Origin: Latrodectus hesperus
Taxonomy: Eukaryota > Arthropoda > Arachnida > Araneae > Theridiidae
Length of the DNA: 64,000 nucleotides
Assembly: GCA_037975125.1 (NCBI GenBank)
Contig: CM075853.1
Location: forward strand, 50,102,458 to 50,166,457
Direction: 5' to 3'
A program made the translations under genes and the position numbers. This document shows positions 36,736-51,566 of the stretch, piece by piece. The notes under the pieces were generated by a model, which saw nothing but the letters and a program-made list of their open reading frames with translations, ran no database searches and was not told the origin of the DNA. The number at the start of each line of letters is the position of its first letter. The first letter of the stretch is position 1.

Positions 36736-37735
36736 ATATATAAAATCTATCCCGACAAAAGGACCCTAACTATCATACCATTCTCAGAATGTGGATGAAA
36801 TTTTGTTTTAAGGTATTTTGAGGTATGCCCTCAAGAATGATATGCAAAACTGCAGCATCACTCTAACAGTTACAGTGAAAATATCAAATGTCAACACTTA
36901 GTTTTTGTATTGCAGTGTAGTCTCTATTGTGAAAAACCCTAAAGTGTTTGAACGACAACTATAGTATGAAAATCATCGGTGGTAGATAGGCTAAAATTGA
37001 GGATAACCAATAAGGACAGAGAAGCAGCATAAAATAAAGTATTTTTATGCTGCTTCTCTGTCTTCAACATACGAAACATTATGCTGGTGTTTCACAAATT
37101 CTCCACATGACCTCCTTCACACACGATGAGACTTTGCATGCAACATATGGTGAATAGCATTGCAGCACATACAATAACAATAGGAACCTCTTAAATCGCA
37201 GTTCATATGGTATCTTTCAAATCAGATGCAATTTGTGAACGAGAAATTGATACACTTTGGATTTCAGATATATCCACAGCCAGAAATCCATTGTTGTCAG
37301 ATCAGGAGACCTTGGTAACCACGGAATCGGGAAATGAAGAGAAATAACACTGTCATCAAACTCGTCTTCTTATTTTGTGGAGGACTAATCAGGCTGGCAT
37401 CTCAACCGAAGAAATGGTATGACGTAAATGTTCTGGTGCACGGCAAAGTCCCCCCTTGTTTATTTTTTCCTTCGGGGATTTTCGTGCTACAGGTGTCATT
37501 CCAACGCTATTTAATATTTTTTGATATAAAGATCTCATTTTAATACAAAAAAAACGGGCTTTGCCATCTGAAATTTTCATATTGTAACCGTATCTGTTTG
37601 AGTGACACTGTTGTTTTCCATATCATTCTTGAGTGGATACTTCAAGATACGTTAAGTCAAAATTTCATTCAGTTTCTATGAATAGTACGATAGTTAGGGG
37701 TCTAAATGTCGGGATAAATTTTTTATAATCACCCT
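36736..37735 (-). mobile_element. Mariner/IS630-like relic with long imperfect inverted ends
   Basis: About 1 kb with inverted ends of some 60 bp: the left end contains TATCCCGACAAAAGGACCCT and the right end reads TTATCCCGACATTTAGACCC in complement. The outermost border is blurred by neighbouring TA-rich sequence. The interior holds transposase remnants (37080-37345) on the minus strand. Confidence 0.7.
37080..37345 (-). pseudogene. DDE transposase C-terminal remnant (IS630/mariner type)
   Basis: On the minus strand a stretch reads P-W-L-P-R-S-P-D-L-T-T-M-D-F-W-L-W, the signature around the last catalytic residue of this superfamily. It is followed after one stop by a decayed region ending in a C-E-G-G-H-V-E-N-like motif in a shifted frame. 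Everything upstream is badly eroded. Confidence 0.65.
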
Positions 37736-37744
37736 ATATATATA

Positions 37745-39249
<1,505 letters not shown>

Positions 39250-39742
39250 CTGAGGACACATATTTGCAGTAAGAAAATAAACTGAAACACTGAAACACTT
39301 ATTTGTTTCGTTTATAACAATACATTTTATTTTAGAATTTTAACAATATGTCACTAATCATTTAAACATTAATTTTAAAATATTTTTATTATATTTAACA
39401 GTTTATTGGATAAATTAAAATTTCAAGAGTTTGAATTTTGCTCTATGATTTTTCAGCTCTTTTAAGGTTTTTATACTCATATCCTCACTTTTTTATATGT
39501 TATGATCCCAGAATATGCGTAGCTTTTTAACTTATTAAAAATTAGAAATTACATTTAGTGAAATTTAAAATAGTTGGTTTTTGTTTCATGTTTATTGTGA
39601 GTGTTTGTAGTATAATATCTAGTTATTATGTAAAATAGAATAAGTTGTATGCTAATTATACATCCTGAAACCAAACATCTAATTTTAAAAAGCACATTGA
39701 TTATGCATATTGTATAATACCTAAGACATAATTCTTACATAC

Positions 39743-40846
39743 AAAGGTTGCCTGTTAAGTTTCTGCAAAAATTAGGAAGAGAAAATAAATGTTTTTAGAA
39801 ACAAACTCTTGTATTGAATTTCAAAATATTCGCATTTGGATATATACACTTTTCCTGCCGCTCAAACCAATTCTTGAAAGAGTTTTCTCACTCTGAAGTT
39901 GATATTTCAAAACAGGATTTTGGAAGATAGCTTTTTGAGGCGATGAAAATAGCTGCTCACGCATTTTTGCTTGACGTAAGGAAATAAGAAAAAGTTGCTA
40001 GGTTAACAAGTCAAGAGCAAATGAGCAATAAGACATTAATTCGATATTTTTATTTTTCAAATAATCAATTGTTTCACCTGCTGTGTGGAAGCTGGCATTG
40101 TCGTGATGAAGAATGATGCGACAATTTTTTTTTTTCTTGATTACGTTGATAACTTTTGTCAATCAAATTTCTGCATACCATTTAGCGTTAAGTTTTTCGA
40201 TCCTCTGAACGAATGGTTGTGATATGTCCTATAAAGACAAGTAACGAACATTTTCTTGGAAAGTCTTCGTTAGGAAACAAATTTCATAGGATACGGATTC
40301 ATCTGGAAACCCCCAGTAGATTGTTTTGTTTCTGACTCATAGAATTGCATACAAGTTTCTTCACCTGTAACGAGGTTGTACACACATTTTGCAGTTCCCA
40401 ATTTGATTTCTTAAGCATATTCTTTCATCAATTATTTCTAGCCTCTTTTTGGTTTTCTGTCAAACGGTGTGGAGTCCATCTGTAACAAATCTTTTTAACT
40501 GCTATATGTTTTTGCAAAATCAAATGCATTGCTGTCTGTGATATCTGCCAATGGATCTTCACTCTCATTATACGTGATATGTCGATCTTCTTCAATATTC
40601 GGAATTGGACACACAATCACGACGAAATTCTGCAAACCAATTATAAGCAGTATTTTCTGATGGTGCTTCATTACCAAAAGTTTCATGAAGCGATACTATG
40701 CATTCTTGCCGAGTGAGGTCTTTCTTAAAATCATAAAATATTATCCATTGGAAACCTTTACGAATTATTTCCATTTATTTCACTTATTTGCTTTAGAATC
40801 CTTTAGAACACACTCTCTGTAAATAAAATACACAGAAAATTTCTGA
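39743..40846 (-). mobile_element. Mariner element (SETMAR-like), degenerate
   Basis: A minus-strand mariner relic. The ends are imperfect inverted repeats (AGGTTGCCTGTTAAGTTTCT on the left; GGCACCTCAGAAATTTTCTG on the right in complement) and the borders are approximate. The interior is a mariner transposase pseudogene covering nearly the whole length. Confidence 0.75.
39760..40774 (-). pseudogene. Mariner transposase, frameshifted
   Basis: Starts at the ATG at 40774. The first 60 codons form the HTH region (MEIIRKGFQWIIFYDFKKDL, then TAYNWFAEFRRD). Pieces follow in shifted frames: IEEDRHITYNES, then VKKICYRWTPHRLTENQKEA, a catalytic-core segment VTGEETCMQFYESETKQ, then ILHHDNASFHTA, and FFLFPYVKQK. 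The first catalytic Asp (family motif V-T-G-D-E) is Glu here. The Asp of HHDN is kept, and the proline of SPDL is lost. The copy cannot be active. This is the family often annotated SETMAR in spiders. Confidence 0.85.
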
Positions 40847-40849
40847 GGT

Positions 40850-43800
40850 GCCATTGACTTAAAATATGTATATAATTTGAATTTTACAAAAATCCTGAAG
40901 AAAAATTTCAGTAACATCTATTATTCATTTGTAAAAATTTTAAAAGCAGCCTCTGTATCATAAATTAAAAATCTAAATATGTAGCTGCCTGATCAATTTT
41001 ATCATAAAAGGAATTAAAATTGCTAATATATTTTTCTGTTTATTTTAATTGTTTTACAGGACATTCTGAAAAGAAATGTTTAAAAGATTTCTTTATTCAT
41101 TACATGATGAAACCAAATACTTTGTTGATTCTATATTTGGCTTTAAGTTCTAAAATCATGTGTCTTATTTTCTCTCACATTCTCATTCTCATTATTAGTT
41201 TTATCAGAGAGAGAAATTGTTTTTAATATTTTATAACTTCTCCAACAGAAATTTTTTCTTGATTTGATAAATAAAATATTAAATATGAAAAGGGAAAAAG
41301 CAAATATTTTTCCATTTTAAAATTCTGTTAGTTTTATTCAACATGCTTGAAATGATTTCAATGTACATAATTTAACTGTGCAACAGTTTATAAAATTTTT
41401 TATTTTCTTAAAATATTTATTTTATGTACTATAAAAGAGAACATTTATTCTAAAAAAATTTAATCGTTGAATTAACAACTTTATAAAGATTAAGAAATGA
41501 AATAATTATAATTGTACTAATAGTAAATCCAATTAGGATTTATATGTATTTTGCTTTTCTTCTTCCTGGACACCACACATATTGAATAACATAATAATTA
41601 AAAACTTGTCTTTGGTTTCTTCAATTATAATTTTCAAATTATAACTTGTGAAAATATTTAGGTATTTAAATTCAAAATTTACACAGAACAATCATCAAAT
41701 TAATCAACTACCACCAAAAAAGCAATATGTATCGTATCCCTTTCTACAAGGCAAAAAATAAAATCTAATTATTTGTAAAAAACACATGAGAGCAAAAGGA
41801 TTAAAAATGTAGAAACAAAGGGAAAAGAAGTCAAAAGTTTCTTTGGATCTTATTATATTTTTAGAAATCTGATAATAAAATTAGTTAAAATAAAACTTAA
41901 AATACGGACGTTATAAGATTATACAGGTTATAAGATCCTTATATTTACCTCTAAATTTAGAATATTTTAAGCTATTTTTAAAGCAATAAATATGTAAAAT
42001 ATGATTTTATGTTTGATATTGAAATTAATAATTTAATTATCATTTTTTAATTGTTTTTATTAATTTTTTTATTTAAAACTACATTTAAAATGAAAACAAA
42101 CATGTAAATAAATGAAACATATTTGTTTTCATTTTAAGTGTAGTATTTACTTAAGTGTTACAAAGTTAAATTCAATTATTATAAAATAATATTTAGAAAA
42201 TCTCATGTATTTCATTTAAAATTTCAAAAATGTATCGAACTTTAAAAAATTATGACAGTTAAAATACAATGATTAACTTGTGTAGTGTTCTAATTTAACC
42301 ACATATATTTCACTTCTTGTTGTTTATGACTTTGTTTTCATTTGCTTATTTTCTGGAGTCAGAGAATAATTGTTTTTTAATAACTATTAAAGTATGTGAC
42401 ATGAAAATAAATTATAAATTTAAACATATGTAAAAGATCTTCTTCAAAGATTCAAAATAAAAAAAATAAAAGAAAAAGAAAACACTGAGAAAATAATTAT
42501 AAGTGTGTAAATGCAAAGAACTAAAATTATTGACGCTAGAGTATTCAAAAAATTTTCAATACTAAACATAGAGTGTCGATAGGACATAATTTAAAAATTA
42601 GAATTACTTATGCAAAGACATGAATTCATTTAATTTATAAATCAAAATTTCGATGCATATGCGTTTATATATACAAACATTATTGAAAGCAGATTAGAAG
42701 CTTAAGATTAAACTTTCTGGAAGCTAATCTTAATGTATTGTTAAAGGAAATAATAAGAGCCTGACTGAGACAGGGGTAGTGGCCCAGGGCTCCTATATTA
42801 GAAGGGCTCCTAAATCGAATGGAAAGTTTATTTTACATTGTCAATCAAATAAAATCGTTCACCAAATCCAATAGAAAGTTTGTTGTTGTGAAGCAGAGGA
42901 AGCCTCCAAAGAGATGCCCCGGGCCCCAAATTGGTTTAGTTGGCTCCTGGAAATAATATCACACTGATGTTTTATTAGGGAAAAAAGTATATATTAGTAA
43001 TTGACTTCCAGAGAAAGGTTTTTCGAATTGGAAATTGTGGCAAATGTAGGATGTAACAGTTATGCTATCAACAGAAGATGGAGAAGGGTTGCTGTACGGT
43101 ATCTCCAAGAACATCCATTGTGGACACTCATTATACCTACTGAGTACTCGTTTAGTTAAAGATTATTCAAATCGTCAAATTCTGGTTTTTAAATAAGTAC
43201 TTAGTTCAACCCATGCAGATATAAGATTCAATGAACATCTAGCAATGGGCCTACTAAACGTCACATCTGCGTCGTTATTTCTGTGAAGTTCGCTGATTTT
43301 AATCACCAATTCTCATTCTTTGCCTAACATAGCAGGTGGATACATTTGAACTTACAAAATTTAACGTTTCCCATGATATGAAAGAAGTAGTATTCAATTA
43401 ATAGAGCAACTGATAAAGTGTCTACTCATCACGCTTCAAGAGTTACAGATCGGCATAAAATAAGAAAATCAAACAACTTCTTTTTAGGACAACATTATTG
43501 TAAAATGCTAACAACAAAATGCCGGATAATTGAAGTTACTAGTGATCATAAGAATTTGCTTCCTATGAATAGAGATCATGCAGAATAAGAGCATTGCAGT
43601 CATTATAAAAGAAAATATTTCTATCTAATAGAATACATAGAATAATTAATATCATTTTTTAAAAAAATATATGATTTATTAGATAATTAACTTATATATT
43701 TATTTCTCTTTATATGAAGCTGCTAGGTTGATGGTTATTGTAAAATAAATAAAATCAAATCTAGAAGTATATATTTTTAGAATATTAAAATTACCATCTA

Positions 43801-44274
43801 AAAATATATATTTTACTTAAATTACATCAACTTTTGCAATAACATATTAATTGTAAGTAAACCGCGTCACATATATAATGACACAAAGGAAAAAACAATG
43901 GAAAGCATTTAAAACGCTGCTTTATCCTCTTGCATAGTGATTTAGTCATTATGACACTTTGAATCAAGCAATATTATTCACATAAATAAGAGTTATGTCT
44001 GATTTATATTTTGATAATTTAAAGATTTTAGTTTTATAGTATATAATTTAGTATTATGTATCTTTTAGAGTGCATAATTTTGTGGATTATTACTCATCAC
44101 AGAAATGCAGCTTTAATTATCTTGCCTTGAGTATAATGTAAGTTTTATTTCTTAAATAAAGGAAAACTATTATTTGTACAGTCATATACACTTTCTTCGA
44201 TAACAAGAGCTTCTGAATATGTATTGATTTTATATGTTACCTAAATATTTATTTATTTATATATTTTAAAGTAT

Positions 44275-44277
<3 letters not shown>
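40850..44277. other. AT-rich intergenic region
   Basis: No supported gene. One conspicuous patch with higher G and C at 42760-42960 (for example GAGATGCCCCGGGCCCC) looks like repeat debris of unknown family. Another at 43000-43300 has no open frame. Confidence 0.45.

Positions 44278-44366
<89 letters not shown>
44278..44366. repeat. (TA)n microsatellite
   Basis: A TA run of about 90 bp. Confidence 0.96.
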
Positions 44367-44370
<4 letters not shown>

Positions 44371-44797
44371 TTATTATGTTTATTATTATTAAAATAAAAA
44401 AGCAGAAACTGTTAAACATTCGTTACAATCGATTTATTTTCTATAATTTTATAGCGCGATCTTTGCACTCTAAACTACTATCATAGTTGATTAAAAAAAT
44501 TTTTTTTAACTTTATTTTTCAGTTCAAAGAAACATTTTCTATGTCAATTCTTTTACATCAACTATTTTTTCATTATCTTCTCTAATCTTGTTTCATGATG
44601 TTGATATAAGGTATACGAGAATTATGGAAATGGATACTGAAGATTAGGAGAAAATATCAAGGAAGCGCACAGAATTGAACTGCACTTAGAAGAACAACGT
44701 CTCTAGGATTTGAGCTTTGATGATTTTAAAATTCCTTATTGACGGCGATCGATTGTATCTTATTAGACTAAGGCCTCCAAAATAAATTATTATGTAG

Positions 44798-44946
44798 TTG
44801 GTTTGATTCAGATCAGGTTTTGGATACGAGGGCTAATTTGGCCAAGAAATATGGCTTAAAGTGGATTCAAAGTCTAAAAACAACCACGCTCGAAGCGGGA
44901 GTCGAATTCGCGAGCTATTAAACTGAAAACCAGAGACCACGCCATA
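44798..44946 (-). repeat. Diverged tRNA-derived SINE, split by a LINE insertion
   Basis: Matches the SINE at 2157-2342 in order: GGTTTGATTC tail-like start, ACGAGGGCTAATTTGG, GGCTTAAAGTGGATTC, then the B-box complement AGTCGAATTCGCGAG and AACTGAAAACCAGAG. The remaining head appears to resume after the LINE, from about 47659 (AGCTATTCAGCTACTAC compared with ACCATTCGGCTGCC). The LINE target duplication lies within the SINE head. Confidence 0.75.
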
Positions 44947-44959
44947 AACAATCAAATAT

Positions 44960-47645
44960 TTCTGTGACGAGATAGATTCTATTTCTGAAGGAGCTAGACT
45001 CCAGAAACTCCTTAAAAGGGATGAACCTATTTTGGTTGGTACCCTAAAAGACGAGGAGGGTAATTTTGCTTCTTCCGGAAAAGGGGTTATGGAAATTATG
45101 ACCAGGACTCACTTCCCGGGAGCTAGAGATATTTATAGCAATGAAGGGGAACATTGCATTGGCTCTTTGCAAAGAGTCAATAGCAATCAATGGACCATCG
45201 CTAAAAATATCATAAACTACAACACTGTTAAATGGGCAATTTTTGCCTTTAAACCTCTAAAATGCCCTGGGCCTGATGGAGTTATGCCCATCATGATCCA
45301 GAAGGCAGAGAAGGTTGTCATACCAATACTAACTAGAATGTATAGAACTAGTTTGGCCCTGGGATATATACCAAAGACATGGCAAAAGACTAGGATTGTC
45401 TTCATTCCAAAACCTGGCAAGGACACTTATGACCAGGCCAAGTCATACAGACCAATCAGTCTTTCTTCATTCTTTCTTAAAATTATGGAGAAAATCATTG
45501 ATCGGCATATTAGAGATTACTTGGGTAGAAATAGTCCCTTGCATGCTCTTCAATTTGCCTATCAACCCGGCAAATCTACAGAGACTGCTCTACATCAGCT
45601 AGTCTCCAAGATTGAAGCCACTCTGGATCAAAAGGATATTGCCTTGGCAACTTTCCTCGACATCCAGGGTGCTTTTGATAATACTTCCCATCCATCCATC
45701 CTCAATGCACTTAGAGGGGCAGGGATTAATCAGACCCTGTGTACTTGGATTGAGGCCTTAATTTCGGATAGATATATACAAATGAACATCTTCGGTGAAT
45801 CATTTGAAAAAAAGACTACTAGAGTTTGTCCTCAAGGAGGTGTTCTGTCACCATTACTTTGGAACCTAGTTGTAAATAGCCTTATAAAACATCTAAATGA
45901 TAAGGGCTATTATACGCAGGGATATGCTGATGACATTGTCATCCTTATCCTTGGTAAAGATTTTGACATAACTTGTCATCTCATGCAGGATGCTCTAAGT
46001 TATGTAGGTCAATGGTGCATGGATAGGGACCTGATGGTTAATCCTCAGAAAACCTACCTTGTACCTTTTACACGCAAAAAGAAACGGAAAGGTTTTTTCA
46101 TACCAAGACTTTTTGATGTTGAAATCAATGTGGCTTCGAGGTGAAGTATCTGGGCATCTATTTAGACCAGAAACTCACCTGGAATAAGCACATTGATGAT
46201 AGGATCAACCGAGCAAAGAAAAGCATTGTGATTTGCAGGCGAATTCTTGGTAAGAACTGGGGTTTACATCCAAAACTGATGTTATGGATGTACACAGCTT
46301 TTGTCAGGCCCATTTTCACATATACCTGTGTGATCTGGTGGCATAAGGTGGAACAGAAGACTGTGATTGACAGATTGAGGAGTCTACAAAGACTAGCCTG
46401 TCTCTGCATCACAGGAGCTATCTCCACGACGCCAACCAGAGCATTGGAGGTTGTGTTGGATCTGACTCCCTTGGACATCTTCATATGCAGCGTTGCAAGA
46501 TTGAATGCATATAGAATGAAGCTGCAAAACCACTGGTATGACCAGCCTGTTGCCAAAGGGCACAAGGGCATCACCAGGAAATTTCAAGACCCTACTTTTC
46601 TGATGCCATCTGACATCATGGAAAAAACATACATGTTTGACAAGACATTTGATGTAGTTTTTCCAACTAGAGAGGAATGGGATAACAACATGTTTGAAAC
46701 TAAAACAGGAGATCTAATCTGGTACACAGATGGATCACTGAAGAACAACCTCTCAGGTCTGGGAGTTTGTGGCGTGTCACCAAGAATCAGCTTGTCTGTA
46801 AGCCTTGGGCGATACGCTTCGGTCTTCCAGGCAGAAGTTTTGGCCATTATCCACTGTCTCCAACTGAATATGAAGAAGGGCTATTACGATAAGCGGATTC
46901 TCATTTTCAGTGACAGTCAAGCCGCTTTAAAAGCGCTTAATTCCTTCGAAATCAAATCTAAAATGATTCTGGAGTGTAGAAACCTTCTTACAGAACTGGC
47001 AACTAGAAACAGGGTGATCCTTGTATGGGTGCCAGGGCATAAAGGTATCGAAGGCAATGAAAGGGCTGATGAGCTTGCTAAACAAGGATCGTCTTTTGTT
47101 CCCATTGGTCCAGAACCTTTTTGTGGGATCAATTTGAAGACCGCAAAAACCAATGTTCGCAGATGGGAAAAACGGAAGATGTATGAAGCTTGGCTCAAAT
47201 CTCCTGGTCAAACCCACGCTAAAGGTATGATCTGTAGGTCATCAGCGAGGATTTCCTATGAAATTCTTAGATGCTCTAGGCAGAAGATACGTTTAATCGT
47301 AGGCTTCATAACTGGGCACTACTATTTCAGAAAACATCTCCATAAAATGGGACTGTTTCAGCAAGATCCTATCTGCAGGAAATGTCATATGCAAGAGGAA
47401 ACGGCCAAGCATATCATTTATGAATGCGAGGCTCTTGCCCTCCCTAGATTAACCTCTTTAGGCATCATCCATACTAGAGAGTTACACCTAGATTCCATTA
47501 AAGGGTTATCAGACTTTATTAATAAAGTGGGTGATCCGAGCAAATGGAACTAAGAAACATTGGGTTTGGAGTTAACAGTACAAAATGCTGATAAAAGCAG
47601 AGGTGCTCAATGACATACAAACTCAACTCGAAGAAGAAGAAGAAG
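44960..47645 (+). mobile_element. 5'-truncated non-LTR retrotransposon (I/R1-like), nearly intact ORF2
   Basis: A 2686-bp insertion flanked by a 13-bp duplication, AACAATCAAATAT (44947-44959 and 47646-47658), ending in an (AAG)n tail. The 5' end is cut inside ORF2, upstream of the reverse transcriptase, so the endonuclease and ORF1 are absent. Exact flanking repeats and one frame break show a young insertion. It is the reference copy for the deleted derivatives at 2755-3576 and 24808-25579. Confidence 0.93.
44962..47553 (+). pseudogene. LINE ORF2: reverse transcriptase, RNase H and CCHC knuckle; truncated and frameshifted
   Basis: Reading is open from the truncated 5' edge; the first ATG is 45032. 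Reverse transcriptase motifs: KCPGPDG, YRPISLSS, ATFLDIQGAFD (motif A), CPQGGVLSPLLWN (motif B) and QGYADDIVIL (motif C, catalytic YADD intact). The frame is lost at 46142 (VASR, stop) and resumes one frame over from 46141 (KYLGIYLDQKLTW). A one-base deletion explains this. Then comes RNase H (WYTDGSLKNN, FQAEVLAI, FSDSQAALKAL, PGHKGIEGNERADELAK) with all acidic residues present, and a C-terminal CCHC knuckle (C-x2-C-x8-H-x4-C). YADD plus RNase H points to the I/R1 group rather than Jockey; the exact clade is uncertain. It stops at 47553. Confidence 0.92.
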
Positions 47646-47674
47646 AACAATCAAATATAGCTATTCAGCTACTA

Positions 47675-50600
47675 CTTCATCAACACCAATTTAAGGTATA
47701 GTTATTTTTCATGGACTATTAACTTCAAATGATCACTAATTAATACTCCTTTTCTATGCAAGGGAATTCAAATATATTTTATATTTGTTTATTATATATT
47801 ATTATATATATATATATATTTAGTATTTTTGTATGGTTACCCCTTAAAGCAAAGTTAATTATTTGCAACTATATTGTACGAATTTTGGAGTTTTAATGAT
47901 AAAAATCTTATTATTATTAGTAGTAATTTGAATGATAATATATTTAATTGCTTTGAAAATAACTGTTTTAATTTGCTTCAAGAGGCTATACCACTTGTGT
48001 AACTTATTAAAAAAAACGTCTATCTTAACATGGACTTCAATATAATAATCTTCATTATGTTTTAATTTTGGTAGTAGCTGTCAATTAAATGAAAACGAAC
48101 TTGAATGTCATTAGAAATAGTAAATGTGTGTTGTGTGTGTGTGTTAGAAAGAACTAGTTTCTTCTTTAATTTTTAAACCCGAATCTTTATAAGTGGTAAA
48201 CATAACGCGATATTTTAGTGAAGGAATGAATAGTATTTTAATTTATTAAGAAATTTATAATCTCTTCTCTTTGTTAATAGCATTACTATGCTCAATCGAC
48301 CTTTCTGTATTGGTAACAATTGATCAAAAATTATTAATGAATTATCAACAGATTTTTATAGTATTGAGAAAGAAAATAATCAAGCAGTCTTATACTTAAA
48401 TACGCGCGATTTTATTTTTTCATTTCTCTTGAATTTCTTTTAAGGTACGCTTTCTTAGAAGAAATTATTTTCGAAATTAGAATATCATTGCCAGTCATTT
48501 CAATTGCATATGTAAGTATAGCTACATGTATGTATGTATGTGTGCAAAGCGCAATCAGCTTTAAAAAATTAAGCGCAAATTTAAAATTCAACAAATAAAA
48601 TGTTAAATTTAACAATTTTTGTTATAAAAAAATTCTTAAAATTTTTATTACTAAATATTTTTCATTATTAAAAACTGGAAATGAATAGTTTTGTTTTGTC
48701 TTTAAATAGATTTTTGTTGCACTTATAATGCATGTAGAGTATGTTGTTATTCTCCGTTCATGCTTTTAAATTCTGTCTCGTGTTGTCCTTATAATAAATG
48801 AAAAACACAGATTTTGGACCTACACTGGCTTTATCAGTACTCCTAGTACATAAGAGAGAAATAATCACTTTTTTGAAAGAAATTAAATTAAACATTTTAG
48901 TGAAGACTTGTCATAAAAAATCTGCTTACTTACATTATATCAATTAAAATAGTTGTCTGATGACTCAAAATTATGCAAACAAAATATTGAGACTGTGCCT
49001 TGTATCTTTTACATTGTAGCCCTTGATAATTACTTTATTTTGATACCATATCCTATACAGTTCATCTTGTAGAGAATATGATTATAAATGAAACATATAA
49101 CTTAAATATATAACTTACAACATGAAATATATATAACCATCATAATCTCCCTATCAAAATCCGATCGAGCTTGTCTCTCTCGGATTATAATTTGTCATAA
49201 GACCAAAATCTTATCTTCGAGAGACTGAAATCCTTCAGGAGTTGAGCAGTATTCCCCAAATTCTTATCAATAACCTTATTTTATTCATGCAAAACAAATA
49301 TGTAGCAATTTTAATTGTTGGAAGGAACTATATGAAATTATAAACATTTTGCACCATTTCCAAGCAACTCATATTTTCTCATTTACATTGCTCCGAAGCC
49401 TCTTTCATGCTTTTTCCCTCGTTAGAACGAATTAGTTTCCATATATCATTTTTGCACCTTCTTTCAGTATTTCGTATATAGTTATACATGTAGTGTGTAC
49501 TCCTATTCAGAAGTGAATTTTTCAGTTTTTCTTTGCTCTTCTAATTGTTTTAACAATATATATAACTAGAAATTATTTATATTCTTAGTAAACATTCCAA
49601 CTTTCAAATAGAACGCATTATTAAACGTAATATAATTCATACAGATATAAATTGCTATAACTTAATTTTAAGGCCCAAAATGATCAAGCCAGTTCAAAAG
49701 TTGTCTCTCTGGAAATCAAGGGAAAAATTTAGAAATCCTGTATAGTAATAGATTTTATGATATCGGCTGTTTTATATGTAATATATGGCCTAATCAGTAT
49801 CTATATTAATGATGACAACCTGGAATAACATTTTAATTACAACAATCTGATATTAGTTCTTAATTAGCATAATATCGATCAGAAGAATCATAATCAAAAA
49901 GGAAATTTTTTATATTGTGTTATATGGGTGACAAAACTGCTTTCAAATGAACAAATGAAAATTATATGAATCTCTATGCCACAATTTCATAAAATAAAAA
50001 AACAATTAAATGTATTTTATTCAAGTAAAATTATATTTAATTGCATAAAATCATATTTAAAGTAAAATTTAAATGCGATTTTATATAAATTTTATTATTA
50101 AAACACAATCGTATTTATATTTAAATAACAAAATTTAAAAACAATTATTTAAGTTAAAAGAGACATCGTGACAGTACAAAAACCGTCACACTTTATTTAA
50201 TTTAAGTATAATCGCATGAACTTTTGCTGCTAAAGAGGCATACATTTTAAGGGAAGTTAAAAGAAGCAGCTTAATGTATTACAAAAAAAGGTGATATTTT
50301 ATTGTGTTCAGATATAATAATCCTTGAATATTAAAAGAAATTAAATAATATTCATATTTAAACATTTTTCAAGAGTATGTACATATTTAGTCCAAAAAAA
50401 AAAAAGGATTACATGTTTTTAAGCAAATAGTTTTAGTGCTTAAGCCCTTAAGAAATATCTTCCTTGTACGGATCATGTGAGAAAATAATATCTTATCGTG
50501 GTAAATAGAATTAGTGAAAAGAAAAGGATATTTTTAATGCGGAATTCGTTTCAGTCTTTCATGTAACTCTAACATCACCTTGAAAAAGCAAAGGAAAACA

Positions 50601-51378
50601 GTTTTGAATTCAATGAATTTTCCTTTTCATTATAAAATCTTTTCCTTGAAAGTTTATTTGCCTATTTTAACACTTTGACGTCGGATATTTGTACTTAGTA
50701 ACACAATAAAAATGCAAGAAAAAAGATATGGAATAAACACAGATTTTACACAGAAAAATTAATGCAATTTAAAATATGCCTCTTAATGACTTTTTTCTAA
50801 CTGTGAATTGAACTTAAATATTCAATATTTTTATCAGACCAAAACAATCTTTTTCAGGAAGAATCACGCAAGTCATTTTTCTTTCATAATTGTATAAGTT
50901 TGTAGTATTTCCGAAATATTTTAAATTCTGGATGACCAATACAAATAAGCAGAGCTTGTTCGATAATCGAAAACATTAATTATTTACGGAAATTAATAAA
51001 ACTGCATTTTAGGGTTATCCTTTCCCTTGAGACAATCAATAGCCATTAAGGCCATAAAAGTATAGAGTATTAAAATTCAGATATCTCAAAAAAGAATATA
51101 TGGTATAGAAAAATTTATCCGTAATTGCATCGAATCAAATGGCAGAAAGAATTGAATTCTCAGGGCATTCTAAGCTGCAAGGAAATCAAACATGCCTTTT
51201 AAACTCTGAATTAATGTTTGTTTTTATCTAGTAAAAGATACATTTTAATCCTATTTTAAGTATCGACAACTTATTTTACTTTACAGACTTCAAATTTAAT
51301 TTTTTAGTTAAGGCAATTCATACCAAAATGATATTCTCAAAAATGTAATAAGAAAAGGAACACTGAATAAGTTAGGGT
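47675..51378. other. AT-rich intergenic region
   Basis: About 3.7 kb with a small (TA)n run near 47800 and a (GT)n run near 48127-48145. No supported gene, RNA or transposon. Confidence 0.5.
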
Positions 51379-51420
51379 AAATATATTGAGTACTATTCCA
51401 TTATATCCCCGCTTTTGATA
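51379..51420 (+). repeat. Outer inverted repeat, left arm
   Basis: AATATATTGAGTACTATTCC and the following TTATATCCCCGCTTTTGATA pair in inverted orientation with 53411-53449. The pair encloses the hAT relic and roughly 600 further bases. It may be the termini of another DNA transposon. Confidence 0.55.
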
Positions 51421-51566
51421 ATTGCCGTAAAACGGGGAAGAAAAAATAATCCTAAATTATAATCATAAATATTCCTTTTGCATCATGTATTGCTTAAAAA
51501 TATTTACGTTTTCAGAAACTACTAAAAAATGATACAAGCATTTTATTTACATTTTATAAACTAAAC

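Noticed and set aside
44274..44486. 70-aa open frame starting with Ile-Tyr repeats
   Set aside because: Runs through the (TA)n tract and continues in AT-rich sequence with no domain.
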